31,181 bases of DNA from a virus (IMGVR_UViG_3300047444_000294:1-31181), one strand, 5' to 3'. Shown: positions 7,090-16,259, counted from the stretch's first letter. The notes: generated by a model not told the origin, from the letters alone. A program made the numbers and translations.

Positions 7090-8063
7090 CAGAGCGCCGC
7101 CGACCGCGCGAATTCGTAAAATGTGCCGCTGTTGCCGTCGAATTTGACGATAAACGCCTTGCCGGAAACGGTTCCGGTGGCGAGCGTTCCCTCCGATTTG
7201 AAATTGGTGCCAAATGTGATGGTGTAGGAGGTCGTTCCGGATGTCGTGACGATCAGGGAGATTGTCTTATTGGTGGGCGACGGGGCGTTAAGCGTGATAT
7301 TCCCGGTCGGAACGACCGTCATCACGTCGGAAACGCCATCATAGTCAACCGCCCCCGTGGTCGCGGACAGGTCGTTTCCGGTAAGCGATGGGCCTGGGAG
7401 ATCCGCCCAACTCGCATCGCCATCGGTCGAGGAATTCTTGATCGGGATCTGGCCTGCCGTGCCGCCCGTAGGCAATTGCAGCGGGGTCAGCCATTGCCCG
7501 ACGCCAGATGATAGCCACGCAACGAATTTACCGCTCGCGCCGCCCGTTGGGAGGCCCGTCACCGTTGACCATACGGTGTCAAAATCGGTCCCGCTGGCCT
7601 TGACGAGCGCCTGCCCAGTCGTCCCGCCAGTTGGGAGGACGCCGCTCGGAAATGTGACCATGACGCGGTAATAATTGTGGCCCGATCCGTCATTGGCGGC
7701 TGGATCGAAGGTTGTTCCCGACGTATGCGCGAAAATAACCGCATAGAGCGTGCTGTTGTGCTGCACCACGTCGTTGACGGCATAGACGGTCGAGGCCGTC
7801 CAATCGCCTTGGAAATCCCACTCGCCAACCGGAAGCGGGAACGGCCCCCAAGTGGACGCATCGGACATCGTGAAAAGAAGCGTTCCCGCAGTAGGCTGCG
7901 AGATCGACGCGACGCCGACGCCTTCCGCGAGCGCGAGGCCGTTTATCGCCGCTTGCAGCGTGTAAAGGTCTTCGTCGAAGTATGCCGCCGACAGCGGCGC
8001 GCCGGTGCCGGTCCAGCGGCCAGAGCCGTCCGTCGTCACGTAATGAGGAACCGTGACCGTCAT
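7089..8063 (-). CDS. Tail fibre-like protein
   Basis: The 324-aa product has an N-terminal helical tail-attachment region (YFDEDLYTLQAAINGLALAE), a short carbohydrate-binding-type segment (DWTASTVYAVNDVVQHNSTL, about residues 87-106), and then several copies of a fibre motif: LPTGGTTGQALVKASGTDFD, LPTGGASGKFVAWLSSG and LPTGGTAGQIPIKNSSTDGD. This PTGGT-GQ-L-K-x-S-x-TD-x-D-x-x-W repeat is typical of phage tail fibres. The C-terminus is beta-rich. It probably forms a trimeric fibre contacting the host. ATG 8063 has a good AAAGGAAATCGC ribosome site. Confidence 0.85.
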   Translation of the reverse strand: MTVTVPHYVTTDGSGRWTGTGAPLSAAYFDEDLYTLQAAINGLALAEGVGVASISQPTAGTLLFTMSDASTWGPFPLPVGEWDFQGDWTASTVYAVNDVVQHNSTLYAVIFAHTSGTTFDPAANDGSGHNYYRVMVTFPSGVLPTGGTTGQALVKASGTDFDTVWSTVTGLPTGGASGKFVAWLSSGVGQWLTPLQLPTGGTAGQIPIKNSSTDGDASWADLPGPSLTGNDLSATTGAVDYDGVSDVMTVVPTGNITLNAPSPTNKTISLIVTTSGTTSYTITFGTNFKSEGTLATGTVSGKAFIVKFDGNSGTFYEFARSAAL

Positions 8064-8098
8064 GCGATTTCCTTTGGATTGTCAGGCGAAAAGCGGGC

Positions 8099-8305
8099 TT
8101 ATGCCGACTGCTTTTCCTTGGGTCTTTTAATCATGTAGACCGTGGTATCTACCGAATAGGAGGCATGGAAAGCCTTAGTCGCGCCGACCAGGCCCCACCG
8201 CGCCCGAACTGGCGCGCTGCTCTGCGAAAACCCAGCCTGCCGCGCTAGCGTCGGCGGCGTAACGTCGCGCGTCTGGAACGGCCGGACGAATTGTTCAAAG
8301 CCCAT
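8099..8305 (-). CDS. Small unknown protein between tail-tip and fibre genes (68 aa)
   Basis: The ATG at 8305 follows GGAGCCTAAGCG, a strong ribosome site, and lies 3 bases after the tail-tip gene. The sequence (MGFEQFVRPFQTRDVTPPTL near the start, ending RPKEKQSA) is soluble and basic at its end, with no motif I recognise. Tight packing and the strong ribosome site make it a real gene; its role is probably structural or assembly-related. Confidence 0.7.
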   Translation of the reverse strand: MGFEQFVRPFQTRDVTPPTLARQAGFSQSSAPVRARWGLVGATKAFHASYSVDTTVYMIKRPKEKQSA

Positions 8306-8308
8306 CGC

Positions 8309-10933
8309 TTAGGCTCCAAGATCAATCTGTTTCGGGATTTGCAGTTTGGTGGTCGCGACGTTGTAGACCGTCGTGAACCCGGCACCTGTCAGAGCGCTGA
8401 GTTGCAAGTCGAGATAAATCGAATTTCCCGCCTGCGCCAAAACCGAGTCAATCGTGACGTTCCCGTATGCCGCCATCTGCTGCTGCATCCTGACTTGCGC
8501 ATTGGCGTCGCTGGGCGCGGTTCGCTGTTGCAGAGCCGCCTCGGCCTTGATGGTCGGGAGCGCTGCGTTGATCGCTGCCTCTTGGGCAGCAATGGAGCCA
8601 ACAACTGATTGGCTCAAAATGATCTGCTCTGCGGTAAGCGGGAACACCAGGCCATCATCATTCGGGTTGTCGAGCGGCGGACCATAGCCAACGTCCGATG
8701 AGGAAATGACCACAGTTGAGTCGGTCATTTGCTGGACGCCGGACGCAAACACGCCGGATTCCGCATAAACGCCAGTGCCGGCTACCGAGGAGACTGTCCC
8801 GCTCGTACCCACCGCGCAGCCGATTTTGATCTTGGTAAGGAACGCCCCGGAATCGCCGTTGCCGGTGAGGGAATAGGACGTGATTTTCCCCGTCGCGGTC
8901 CCGCCCGGAAGGCGCGGATCTTCAATCGTCGCGTTCATCCTGCAGGATAGGCCGACGCCCATCGAAAAGGGCGCTTCCCATCCGATTTCAACGCATCTTG
9001 ACCGCTTGCGAAGGTGGGCGCGGGCTTTCATAAGCGCCGCCTCAACCGTCTGAATTCCGCGCGAGGTCGGGAAATAGGACCGGCGTAGGACGTTTCCGAC
9101 CAATCCCCCAGCCGGGATGGAGATCGACGGGCCGCCAGATCCGAGGCTTTTCCAATGTATTGAACCATCCGTGACTTGATCGCCCGCATTGGCGGACCAA
9201 GCCGGGGGAACCTGCAGGGCCGAGTCGCCAGCCTGAACCGCGATTTGAAACGACCCGGCCGGCAGCGAATAGCCAAGCGATGTCCATTGCGCCGTTCCGT
9301 CATTGGTCGCGACGCCCCAAGTTGACGAAAATGCCGGCTTGGTCAGATATTGCGTCGTTCCGCCGATGGTGCATTGTTGATAGGACAGATTGTTATCTGC
9401 CCTAATAATCATGCCCTCGGAGACTTGCGCGCCCGTCGTGCGATAGGGGACAACCGGAGGCAAAAGGGCCGAGTAATAAATCCATGTCGGGGTCGTCGGC
9501 GCGATGATGGTTCCGAGCGCCGCGGAGGTCGCAGGCTTCCAGTCGCCAATGGTGGGCAAGCTTTCGCCAATGCAGGCCCACACAGCCGAGCCGTCCGAAG
9601 TCGTGACGCCGGGAACGTCCGAAAACGTCGGTTCCGTGGTCCCGCAAACGCCCGGCGTGGTGATGACCTGGTAGGACGTACCTCCCGGCAATGTCGGGTT
9701 ATTCGGAAGGCAAATCTGCCCCAAGGCGACCGATTGCCCGGCCAGGATCGTCCACGCCCGCGCGTCGATCATGGGCAAGCCCAAATCAACCGTGCTGATC
9801 TTGATGACTTCCGAATCCTGCTGAACCGTAGCGTCGGTCAAAACCGGCTGAAGGTCGCTCTGCAACAGAAAGGTGAGATATTCGGTGCGCGGCCGATCAG
9901 CCTTATATTGGAGATCGAGCGAGGCGGTGATTGACCACTTGGGAACCCACAAATAGGTTTCGCGAATGCCCCCGTTCGGATCGCCTTCGCCGTCGATGAT
10001 TCCGCCGTTTTTGATTTCCTGCGTCAGTAGGATCTTGATGCAAGGCGCGGAAAAATAGGGCTGGCTCTGCGAGACGGAGAGAGACATGGTGTCGCCCTCG
10101 GCGTGCTGCTTGGCGACATTGTGCCAGCTATACGATGTCGAGATGGTTTGCGCGTTGGCAATGCCGTGAATATCGAGGAAACTGGATGCCTGCGCGGTCC
10201 ACCCGCCGCCGATGTCCTGGCCCGCCTTTGGCCATTCGTTCATCAGCGATTGGCCGGTGTAGGTTTCAAAAGTCCACGGGCCGAGCTTGATGCTGCCGCC
10301 CGATGATGTCTGTGACCAAACCCCCGTCAGATTGAGTCGAATGGCGTCGTATGGTGGCTGATCGATATGAAATTCGAGGCTGTCATAAAACGCATAGTCG
10401 CCGTCGAAAACGACGGTTCCATCTTCGCCTTGCAGGATGTCAGAGACCGTCCACGCGAGCGACGTGCGGTCAACGTGCGGCGTGGCGGACCAGCCCTCAA
10501 GGATGGCGTCAAGGTCTGATCGGTGCGCGTCGTCCAGCAAAACCGGGTCATAATAGGGCGCAACTTTAAGCGATTCAGCGAGTATCTGCTTGAGCGAGAC
10601 ATAGGCCGGCGCCCGCGCGATCAGTTGGATTTTGAGCGTCTGCGCGAAAAGGTCGGAGGGAATACCGACAAGGCGGCCGAAAAACAACGGGACGACGGCC
10701 GATCCATTCCACCACGAAAACCACAGCCATTGCTTGCGGCCGGATGAAAGAAGCCCAACGTTCGGGTTTTTGATGATCATGCTGAGAGTCGGGATTTTCC
10801 CCTCTTCGTGCAGCAATTCGAAGCCAAAAACGTCATCGTCCATCGTGTAGCAGGCCGAGGAAAACGCGACCGTGCTATCTGCTACCCACGAGGCATAGAA
10901 CGGGCCTCCCGAGCCGGGACCGGTGCCGCTCAT
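8309..10933 (-). CDS. Tail-tip / baseplate hub-type protein
   Basis: The 874-aa product is in the hub position downstream of the tape measure. The N-terminal 120 residues (FELLHEEGKIPTLSMIIKNP, then WFSWWNG and FFGRLVGIPS) look like a hub domain that docks to the tail tube. Residues 391-600 contain three copies of a module ending in DGxxxW (TSDGSAVWACIG, TNDGTAQWTSLG, TDGSIHWKSLG), also seen in the major tail protein. The C-terminus contains a helical segment (about 770-815) and ends IPKQIDLGA. I infer the central tail-tip protein carrying surface-exposed binding modules. It shares one base with the preceding gene (TAATG). Confidence 0.82.
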   Translation of the reverse strand: MSGTGPGSGGPFYASWVADSTVAFSSACYTMDDDVFGFELLHEEGKIPTLSMIIKNPNVGLLSSGRKQWLWFSWWNGSAVVPLFFGRLVGIPSDLFAQTLKIQLIARAPAYVSLKQILAESLKVAPYYDPVLLDDAHRSDLDAILEGWSATPHVDRTSLAWTVSDILQGEDGTVVFDGDYAFYDSLEFHIDQPPYDAIRLNLTGVWSQTSSGGSIKLGPWTFETYTGQSLMNEWPKAGQDIGGGWTAQASSFLDIHGIANAQTISTSYSWHNVAKQHAEGDTMSLSVSQSQPYFSAPCIKILLTQEIKNGGIIDGEGDPNGGIRETYLWVPKWSITASLDLQYKADRPRTEYLTFLLQSDLQPVLTDATVQQDSEVIKISTVDLGLPMIDARAWTILAGQSVALGQICLPNNPTLPGGTSYQVITTPGVCGTTEPTFSDVPGVTTSDGSAVWACIGESLPTIGDWKPATSAALGTIIAPTTPTWIYYSALLPPVVPYRTTGAQVSEGMIIRADNNLSYQQCTIGGTTQYLTKPAFSSTWGVATNDGTAQWTSLGYSLPAGSFQIAVQAGDSALQVPPAWSANAGDQVTDGSIHWKSLGSGGPSISIPAGGLVGNVLRRSYFPTSRGIQTVEAALMKARAHLRKRSRCVEIGWEAPFSMGVGLSCRMNATIEDPRLPGGTATGKITSYSLTGNGDSGAFLTKIKIGCAVGTSGTVSSVAGTGVYAESGVFASGVQQMTDSTVVISSSDVGYGPPLDNPNDDGLVFPLTAEQIILSQSVVGSIAAQEAAINAALPTIKAEAALQQRTAPSDANAQVRMQQQMAAYGNVTIDSVLAQAGNSIYLDLQLSALTGAGFTTVYNVATTKLQIPKQIDLGA

Positions 10934-11379
10934 TAGATTTCCTCAAGGTCGAGATGCCACTCGACCGAGGCTTTATATTCATCCATTTGCGTCTGAGGCG
11001 TAACGACGCGCATCGTCAATTGTGGCCGATAGAACGTGAATGCTCCTTCGGTATAGGAAGACCCGGAAACGACGGTTCTCTGCGGCGTTCCGCCTTCTGT
11101 CAGATAGGATAATTCAGCAACGCACGAGACTGTCACCGTCTGGCCCGGCCATATGCCGTCAATCGCAGGAGCGCGCTGGTCAGTGCATGAAATCCGCGAG
11201 GAATACTTGCGAAACTGCGAAACGGACAGATCGACCGACGCGCCATTGATGGTCCGGCGCAATTGTTGCGCCTGCTGGATTGGCTCAAGCGTCTGCGTCA
11301 GGCCGCGCGCCGAGTACAGCGGGACGCCCATCGTCGATAGCACAAGTAGCGTTGTTTGGCCGGGCGGGAGCGTAGCCAT
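10933..11379 (-). CDS. Probable distal-tail or tail-tip accessory protein (148 aa)
   Basis: The ATG at 11379 directly follows the tape-measure stop. The protein begins MATLPPGQTTLLVLSTMGVP and has conserved-looking segments SARGLTQTLEPI, FRKYSSRISCTDQ and DGIWPGQTVTVSCVAELSYL, suggesting a beta-sandwich. In siphophages the gene between tape measure and hub usually encodes the distal tail protein or a tail-tip component. I cannot assign a named family from sequence alone. No membrane segment or signal is present. Confidence 0.78.
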   Translation of the reverse strand: MATLPPGQTTLLVLSTMGVPLYSARGLTQTLEPIQQAQQLRRTINGASVDLSVSQFRKYSSRISCTDQRAPAIDGIWPGQTVTVSCVAELSYLTEGGTPQRTVVSGSSYTEGAFTFYRPQLTMRVVTPQTQMDEYKASVEWHLDLEEI

Positions 11380-14300
11380 TTACGAATCCCAACTTGATTT
11401 ATATTTGGTGGTTGACGCCATCCGGTCAGCGACGGCTTCGCGCTTCAGTTTGTCTACGTCGGATCGGAGTCCGGACAATTCTGTGCTTGTGCCGCCTGGT
11501 GATACGTACGTGAAATCAACCACGCCGGCATGGGGCCGCGACCCGTCAGACACGCCCCCAGCGAAAGCGGGCGCCATCGCCATTTGCGGCATTGCCATGC
11601 CGCCGAGGCCCGCCATTTGCAGACCGCCACCGCCCGGGGCGACAAGCGCGGCGGCAAATTGCTGCATCTTGCCGATCAGGCCATCAAAGGCGCTGGCAGT
11701 TGATTTGACCGATCCGGAAAGGTTGAGCGCATCGTCTTCGAATCCGCCCTTTTTGCTTCCGCCAGAATTATCGTAATCCTGACGCCACATCGGGCTGACG
11801 GTTCCGTCATTCCGGAAACGCTCTTTCCGTAAAGCATTCTTGTCCAATCCATGATCTTCAATATCCCCGCGAGCGCCATTCGGATCGGCTACGCCATAGC
11901 GTTCGATGTCGAGTTGCTTTTGCGATAGCCCGCGATCTTTGATGGCTTTGCGAGTGCCGTGCGGGTCGGCTACGCCATAGCGTTTCCGGTCGAGCGCATC
12001 CTGCGACATGAAGCCCTTGTCTTCATCGTCGCCATAATGAATGTCGCCTTGGTAGTCGCGTTTGTCCGCTCCGATAAGGGGGGATGCGCCGCCAAAATTA
12101 TTGCGCTTGTCAAATTGGTGCTTCGCTTCCCACGATTCGCTTCCGTCGTCCTTCTCGGCCTTTGGCGCCTTATTAAATCCGTGACCGGAAATATGGTCGC
12201 CTTCGCCCGGGCCATTAAAGCCTTTGGGGCGCGACTTCCCGTTGCCGAATAGCGACGCGATAGCGTCCCATATTCCCCCACCGCCGTTTACCGACTGGAA
12301 GCCCTGGCCGGAGATGCTGGGGGACGACGACGCAGCCGCCGGTGCCCCGCTGCTCGGGAAAAGAGATGCTGCCCATCCGGGGAGTCCGGCCGCCTTCGGC
12401 GGTTGCGGCTTTACGGCCTCTTCGGCGTGGGCGGAACTGAACAGTTCGTTCCATACCTTCTTGATAACATCAGCTACGGGGTCTTTCGCGTTCTCTCTTT
12501 GCTTGCGAACGTGCTCGATTGCGGCGGGGGAAAGAGGCTTGGCGTCTCCCGATGGGCTGAAGATATCGGGTCCACCCCCGCGCAATTTGTCCGATGCCGC
12601 GACCATGCGGTCGAGTGCGTCCGCCGCGCCGACTGCGATATCGCGGATGGTCCTTAACGCGCCCTCAAACAGCTTGAACGCGAGCGAGTTCTTCTCAAGG
12701 TCCGCGATCTTCGCTTTGGCTGTCTCTATCGCGCCAACGATGGCGGCTTTAAATTCATCCGCGTGCGTTACAAGCTTGTAGAGAGCAAATCCGATCAGGC
12801 CGATGGCGATGACGATGGCGGCAAATGCCGGATTTGTCGCCATACCAACCAGCACGGGGATAATCACCGATCTGACAAGGGTCGCCAGAAGGATGCTGAA
12901 CCCGTTGATCGCAAAGCCCATAAAGGTTAGGACAGAGGTGAAAATGGGAAGCAGGCCCGTCACGTGAAGACCGAGGCCGATAATCACAGCCTCCAGGCCA
13001 GAGACGTGTATTTTTCCAAGGCTGATGACCGAGAGGAAGCCCGCAAATCCGGTTGCCAGAACGGTAACTGCCAGCGTTAGCTGCGCCGCGCTTCCTTCTA
13101 GGCCCTCGAATAGCCCCTTGAATGATGGGAAGGCTTCATCCAAAGCCGTGCGGATATTGCGCGCCCCGGCGACGAACGCCGCCCGGACATTAACCCACGC
13201 TTTGACTGCAGCCGGACGCAGTGCGCCAAAAGCGCCGCCTTCCGCCGCGCCCTCAGTACCCAATAGCGACTTATCCGAGAGCATCGCCTTGATCGATCCA
13301 AACGCCGAGCGGCCAAGCGCGGTGATTGACTCAAACATGGCGCCGGCCGCCGCGCGGATCGGGCCGATGGACTTGGCGAGGCCCGGCGCGAGTGCTTCCG
13401 CCCCTCTGAGGATTTCCGACCAGAAGGGAATGACTGCAAGCGCCAACGTTCCGAATGTTCCGCTGAACAGCAGCGCGAAGGCTAGGACGCCCACGCCAAT
13501 TGCCAGCCAGGTTGTACCGGAAACTTGTTTTAGGCGCTCCATGACGGCGGAGAATCCATCCTCAAGCGCAGTGAACGCCCCGGAGAGACTTGGGAAGGCG
13601 GAAATTGCCGCATCCTTCATGCTGGCATAGGCGGAGCCTGCCAAGGCGACGATGCGCGCGAAAGCAGACTCAGCAACCGCGATGATGCTGTTGAATGCTT
13701 CGGTGGCAACGGTTTTCCAGCCCTGAAATGATGAAAGGTCATTCGCGGACAGCAGCGCCTTGAAGTTTTCCCATCCGGCTTTTGCCGCAGCGATCCCAGC
13801 GCCAAACGCGGTCGAAAGCCCCATCCCCGCCGCGCTGATGGCGTCATGCATCAGCGTCAGAGACGGCATCACGTCGCCCTTGACGAAATCGACAATATCG
13901 AGACGATGCGCCTCGATAAAATCTGAAATCGCGTCTTGGCGTCCGGTTGTCGCCGGCAGGAACAGCATTCCGAGTTGATGGCCGATAGCGCCCACGGTCG
14001 CGCCAATGATAGCCTTCTGTTCGTTCAGGTTGCCCTTAAGCCGATTTAGCGAATCCTCATTTGCCTTAGCAATTTCCTTGTCGGTATCGGTGACGGACAA
14101 GCCGAGTTTATTGTAAACTTCTTCCGTCGAGCGGATTTCTTGGCCCAAGCCTTCGATTTTCGAGGCGAAATCCTTGCCGAACTTCTTCTCTAGATCGTCG
14201 GTGAGTGCCTTTTTGCGCGGGTCTTTGTCGTCGATATTCGCAAGCGTCTCGCCAAGATTGCGCAGAACCGTCAGATAGTCGCCGCCTGCCGCCGCGAGGC

Positions 14301-14892
14301 TGCGGAAGTTGACGCTTGTTTTTCCGGCATCCTCGCCCTTCGCGCTGCCGCGCAAAACGCCGATGCCGGTAGCCGCGTCGAAAGACTTGGAGGCAGTCCC
14401 GATGTCGGACAGGCTACGGAAATAGGTTTTTGCGCCTTTTCCAGCCGCGTCGAATTGGGTCTTGATCTTGCCAAGGGCTGTTGAAAGTTCCGCCTCGCCA
14501 ATGCCAGCGGACGACGCGGCAAAGCGCAGGCGCTGCAATTCTTCGGTGGATGTCCCGAGTTTTTTGGCCGACTCCACCAGCTTGTTGGTGGAGGATTCCG
14601 ATGCGGCGCCAATGGCGTGCATCGCCGCCGCAATCCCGGCGAACGCCCCTCCTGCCAGAACAAAATTCCCGGTCAGGGACTTTCCAAATGTCCCCGCGAG
14701 CGCTGCGAGATCAGAAAGCGCGTCCTTGATCCGCTCAAGGCCGGTCGCCATACCCACGGCATCAATGGCGTTGGCCGATTTGCCGATCTGGTCGAATGCC
14801 TTCTTTCCGGCCGTGCCGATCTCAAGCAGCGACGCCTTGATCTGGTCGCCGCCGTCAAGAACGATCTTTTGCGTGAAGGTGTCGCCTGCCAT
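11380..14892 (-). CDS. Tape measure protein
   Basis: This is the longest gene in the tail block and encodes 1170 aa. It starts with a helical region (AGDTFTQKIVLDGGDQIKAS, then KKLGTSTEELQRLRFAASSA at about 108-127, a sequence typical of tape measures). Several hydrophobic stretches follow at about residues 455-490, 600-620 and 635-720. The C-terminal 300 residues are polar, Pro/Gly-rich and hold a 27-residue repeat. The protein sets tail length and helps DNA entry; with the usual scale of about 1.5 angstrom per residue, a tail near 175 nm is expected (inference). The gene follows the preceding stop directly with no gap. Confidence 0.93.
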   Translation of the reverse strand: MAGDTFTQKIVLDGGDQIKASLLEIGTAGKKAFDQIGKSANAIDAVGMATGLERIKDALSDLAALAGTFGKSLTGNFVLAGGAFAGIAAAMHAIGAASESSTNKLVESAKKLGTSTEELQRLRFAASSAGIGEAELSTALGKIKTQFDAAGKGAKTYFRSLSDIGTASKSFDAATGIGVLRGSAKGEDAGKTSVNFRSLAAAGGDYLTVLRNLGETLANIDDKDPRKKALTDDLEKKFGKDFASKIEGLGQEIRSTEEVYNKLGLSVTDTDKEIAKANEDSLNRLKGNLNEQKAIIGATVGAIGHQLGMLFLPATTGRQDAISDFIEAHRLDIVDFVKGDVMPSLTLMHDAISAAGMGLSTAFGAGIAAAKAGWENFKALLSANDLSSFQGWKTVATEAFNSIIAVAESAFARIVALAGSAYASMKDAAISAFPSLSGAFTALEDGFSAVMERLKQVSGTTWLAIGVGVLAFALLFSGTFGTLALAVIPFWSEILRGAEALAPGLAKSIGPIRAAAGAMFESITALGRSAFGSIKAMLSDKSLLGTEGAAEGGAFGALRPAAVKAWVNVRAAFVAGARNIRTALDEAFPSFKGLFEGLEGSAAQLTLAVTVLATGFAGFLSVISLGKIHVSGLEAVIIGLGLHVTGLLPIFTSVLTFMGFAINGFSILLATLVRSVIIPVLVGMATNPAFAAIVIAIGLIGFALYKLVTHADEFKAAIVGAIETAKAKIADLEKNSLAFKLFEGALRTIRDIAVGAADALDRMVAASDKLRGGGPDIFSPSGDAKPLSPAAIEHVRKQRENAKDPVADVIKKVWNELFSSAHAEEAVKPQPPKAAGLPGWAASLFPSSGAPAAASSSPSISGQGFQSVNGGGGIWDAIASLFGNGKSRPKGFNGPGEGDHISGHGFNKAPKAEKDDGSESWEAKHQFDKRNNFGGASPLIGADKRDYQGDIHYGDDEDKGFMSQDALDRKRYGVADPHGTRKAIKDRGLSQKQLDIERYGVADPNGARGDIEDHGLDKNALRKERFRNDGTVSPMWRQDYDNSGGSKKGGFEDDALNLSGSVKSTASAFDGLIGKMQQFAAALVAPGGGGLQMAGLGGMAMPQMAMAPAFAGGVSDGSRPHAGVVDFTYVSPGGTSTELSGLRSDVDKLKREAVADRMASTTKYKSSWDS
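11820..12000 (-). repeat. 27-codon tandem repeat in the tape measure C-terminus
   Basis: Two units share RYGVADPxGxRxxIxDxGL with an 81-base period; the 17-mer TCGGCTACGCCATAGCG (plus strand) is identical at 11966-11982 and 11885-11901. A third, decayed unit (RKERFRNDG) follows. This is the only clear near-identical tandem repeat at DNA level in the window, so the duplication is relatively recent. Confidence 0.85.
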
Positions 14893-15534
14893 TTACAGCC
14901 CTCCCGCATATTTCGAGTAAAATTCAGGAATCATCGCCTCGGCGTCCTTGCATATTCCAAGGATGTTCAGCCGCTTGCCGATGGTCGTTTGGTTCAATCC
15001 GATGAACAGCGGGATTTTCTCTCCGCCGCCTGCGCGCAAATGGGCAACCGTCAGGCGCTTCGAGCGCGATGGATTAGACTTCAGAGCCGATTCAGGAGGG
15101 ACGCCGTCTACATAACCAAAGAGCATTGGGAATTTGCCGGTTTTCACATAAACCAGCGGGCCGATTTCCTCAGTATAGCGTTTAGCCGTCATCCGCTTGG
15201 CGCCGAGCATTTTCGGAACGCCGGGAAGGGGTATCCACAACAGTGGATCTCCTTGGGAATGAAATCCATATTCGAAGGTAATGGCCATCGGGATCCGCAC
15301 CCGCGCCAAGATCGAATATGAGCCGCCAAGCCCCTTCGGCGTGACCGTCGAAACCGTCATCGCATCGGAGAAATCGCGCGAGAAGCCAGCCGATGCGATG
15401 TTTGCTTTCCCTTGTGAAAGGATCATGTCGGCAGCGTCAGCCATCGCCGCCGCCGCCGCATTGGAGATCAGTTCCCCCATCGCCTCAATATTGATGATCG
15501 GGCCGCGATCATTTTTCTCGAAGCGGAATTCCAT
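14893..15534 (-). CDS. Minor tail protein upstream of tape measure (possibly DUF6441)
   Basis: The 213-aa protein begins with a basic/acidic mix (MEFRFEKNDRGPIINIEAMG), an Ala-rich helix (SNAAAAAMADAADMIL), then RVRIPMAITFEYGFHSQGDP and LWIPLPGVPKMLGAKRMTAK. Its position between the tail assembly chaperones and the tape measure, and this arrangement of an N-terminal helix followed by WIPLP, fit the uncharacterised DUF6441-type phage proteins; I rate that family name as tentative. A tail completion or structural role is inferred. It begins 7 bases after the chaperone T reading frame and abuts the tape measure gene. Confidence 0.8.
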   Translation of the reverse strand: MEFRFEKNDRGPIINIEAMGELISNAAAAAMADAADMILSQGKANIASAGFSRDFSDAMTVSTVTPKGLGGSYSILARVRIPMAITFEYGFHSQGDPLLWIPLPGVPKMLGAKRMTAKRYTEEIGPLVYVKTGKFPMLFGYVDGVPPESALKSNPSRSKRLTVAHLRAGGGEKIPLFIGLNQTTIGKRLNILGICKDAEAMIPEFYSKYAGGL

Positions 15535-15541
15535 CAGCGTG

Positions 15542-15898
15542 TCATTCCTGCAAAAGCCTCATCTGCTTTTCTACCTCACGCGGTTCGCCACGGGCGGCGA
15601 GCGTGTTAAACGCCAGCGATTCCGCTGCGTGTCTTCGCCTGCGCTTTTCGCCAGCGGCCAGCACGACGCCAATCTGGCGTGGCGTCATTTTCCACACGTC
15701 ATCGGGCGGATAATTTAGGCCAACTAGAGCATCAAACGCCGTCAAGAGATCCCCGAGGCCAGAACGCGGAGGCCCCGCAATCTGCGGCTGAGACGAGCGG
15801 CTTTTCTCGAATTCCCGCTTGCGCTCGTAATAGCCTATGGATTCGAGGAAGGGGTCTGGAGTTTCGTCAGGAACTCCCCCAACGGGGCGCCCAACTTC
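15542..15898 (-). CDS. Tail assembly chaperone T domain, made by -1 frameshift
   Basis: This frame is open from 15898 to the stop at 15544-15542 and lies -1 to the upstream chaperone gene. After slippage at TTTCCCG it adds 118 residues (EVGRPVGGVPDETPDPFLES at the start) to the first 105 residues of the G product, giving a 223-aa G-T fusion. The added domain (YYERKREFEKSR, then FDALVGLNYPPDDVWKMTPR and AAGEKRRRRHAAES) has the basic helical character of T domains. A TTG at 15745 is the only likely independent start, with no good ribosome site, so expression by frameshift is preferred. In lambda the equivalent gpGT binds the tape measure during tail assembly. Confidence 0.85.
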   Translation of the reverse strand, partial: EVGRPVGGVPDETPDPFLESIGYYERKREFEKSRSSQPQIAGPPRSGLGDLLTAFDALVGLNYPPDDVWKMTPRQIGVVLAAGEKRRRRHAAESLAFNTLAARGEPREVEKQMRLLQE

Positions 15899-16212
15899 GG
15901 GAAACTGAGCAGAAGGATCTCCGCAATGGCCTCGATTTGCTCTTCGGCTACCAATTCCAGATTGATCTTTTCCCTGAAGTCCGCGTCGCCCGACTTTTTG
16001 CAGCCCTCGGAGATGATTTTCCTCGCGTCTTTGGCGATAGCAAATAGCGTCGCTGGCTTTTGAATGTCGCCAGTGTCGATGAGTTCGGCAAATTTTGGAT
16101 TTGCTTCGGCCAGATCGGAGATGAAGTCCAGAGGAAGGCCCCAGATTTTCAGCTTGAATCCGCTGAAGTTGAGTTCTTTTCCGGTCTTTCTAGCGTCGCG
16201 AATATCCGTCAT
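15835..16212 (-). CDS. Tail assembly chaperone G
   Basis: The 125-aa protein is mostly helical and acidic (MTDIRDARKTGKELNFSGFK, then IWGLPLDFISDLAEANPKFA). It sits between the major tail protein and the tape measure, the standard position of the G/GT chaperones in siphophages. Codons 104-105 (TTC CCG) lie within a -1 slippery heptamer; without slippage translation ends 20 codons later at TAG 15837-15835. The unshifted product and the rarer fusion together guide tail tube polymerisation around the tape measure. ATG 16212 follows GGGAGCAAAAC and the hairpin behind the major tail gene. Confidence 0.9.
   Translation of the reverse strand: MTDIRDARKTGKELNFSGFKLKIWGLPLDFISDLAEANPKFAELIDTGDIQKPATLFAIAKDARKIISEGCKKSGDADFREKINLELVAEEQIEAIAEILLLSFPKLGAPLGEFLTKLQTPSSNP
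15898..15904 (-). promoter_or_regulatory. Programmed -1 ribosomal frameshift site TTTCCCG
   Basis: The minus-strand heptamer T TTC CCG is in phase with the G frame (T third base of codon 103, TTC codon 104, CCG codon 105), the canonical X-XXY-YYZ arrangement. Slipping by -1 gives TTT CCC and continues in the open T frame at GAA. The overlap between the G stop and the T frame is 64 bases. Confidence 0.88.
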
Positions 16213-16232
16213 GTTTTGCTCCCGATAAAGGA

Positions 16233-16259
16233 GACGACGCGGGGTTAATCCGCGCCGTC
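16233..16259 (-). terminator. Hairpin after the major tail protein gene (weak terminator or stabiliser)
   Basis: A 10-bp stem (GACGGCGCGG with CCGCGTCGTC, one G-U pair) has the loop ATTAACC and is followed by TCCTTTAT and the ribosome site of the next gene. The T-run is poor, so partial termination or 3'-end protection of the tail-protein message is more likely than full stop. It closely resembles the hairpin behind the capsid gene. Confidence 0.65.

Noticed and set aside
15230-15240. GTATCCACAA, similar to a DnaA box
   Set aside because: A single match inside a tail gene with no second box or AT-rich region is expected by chance.
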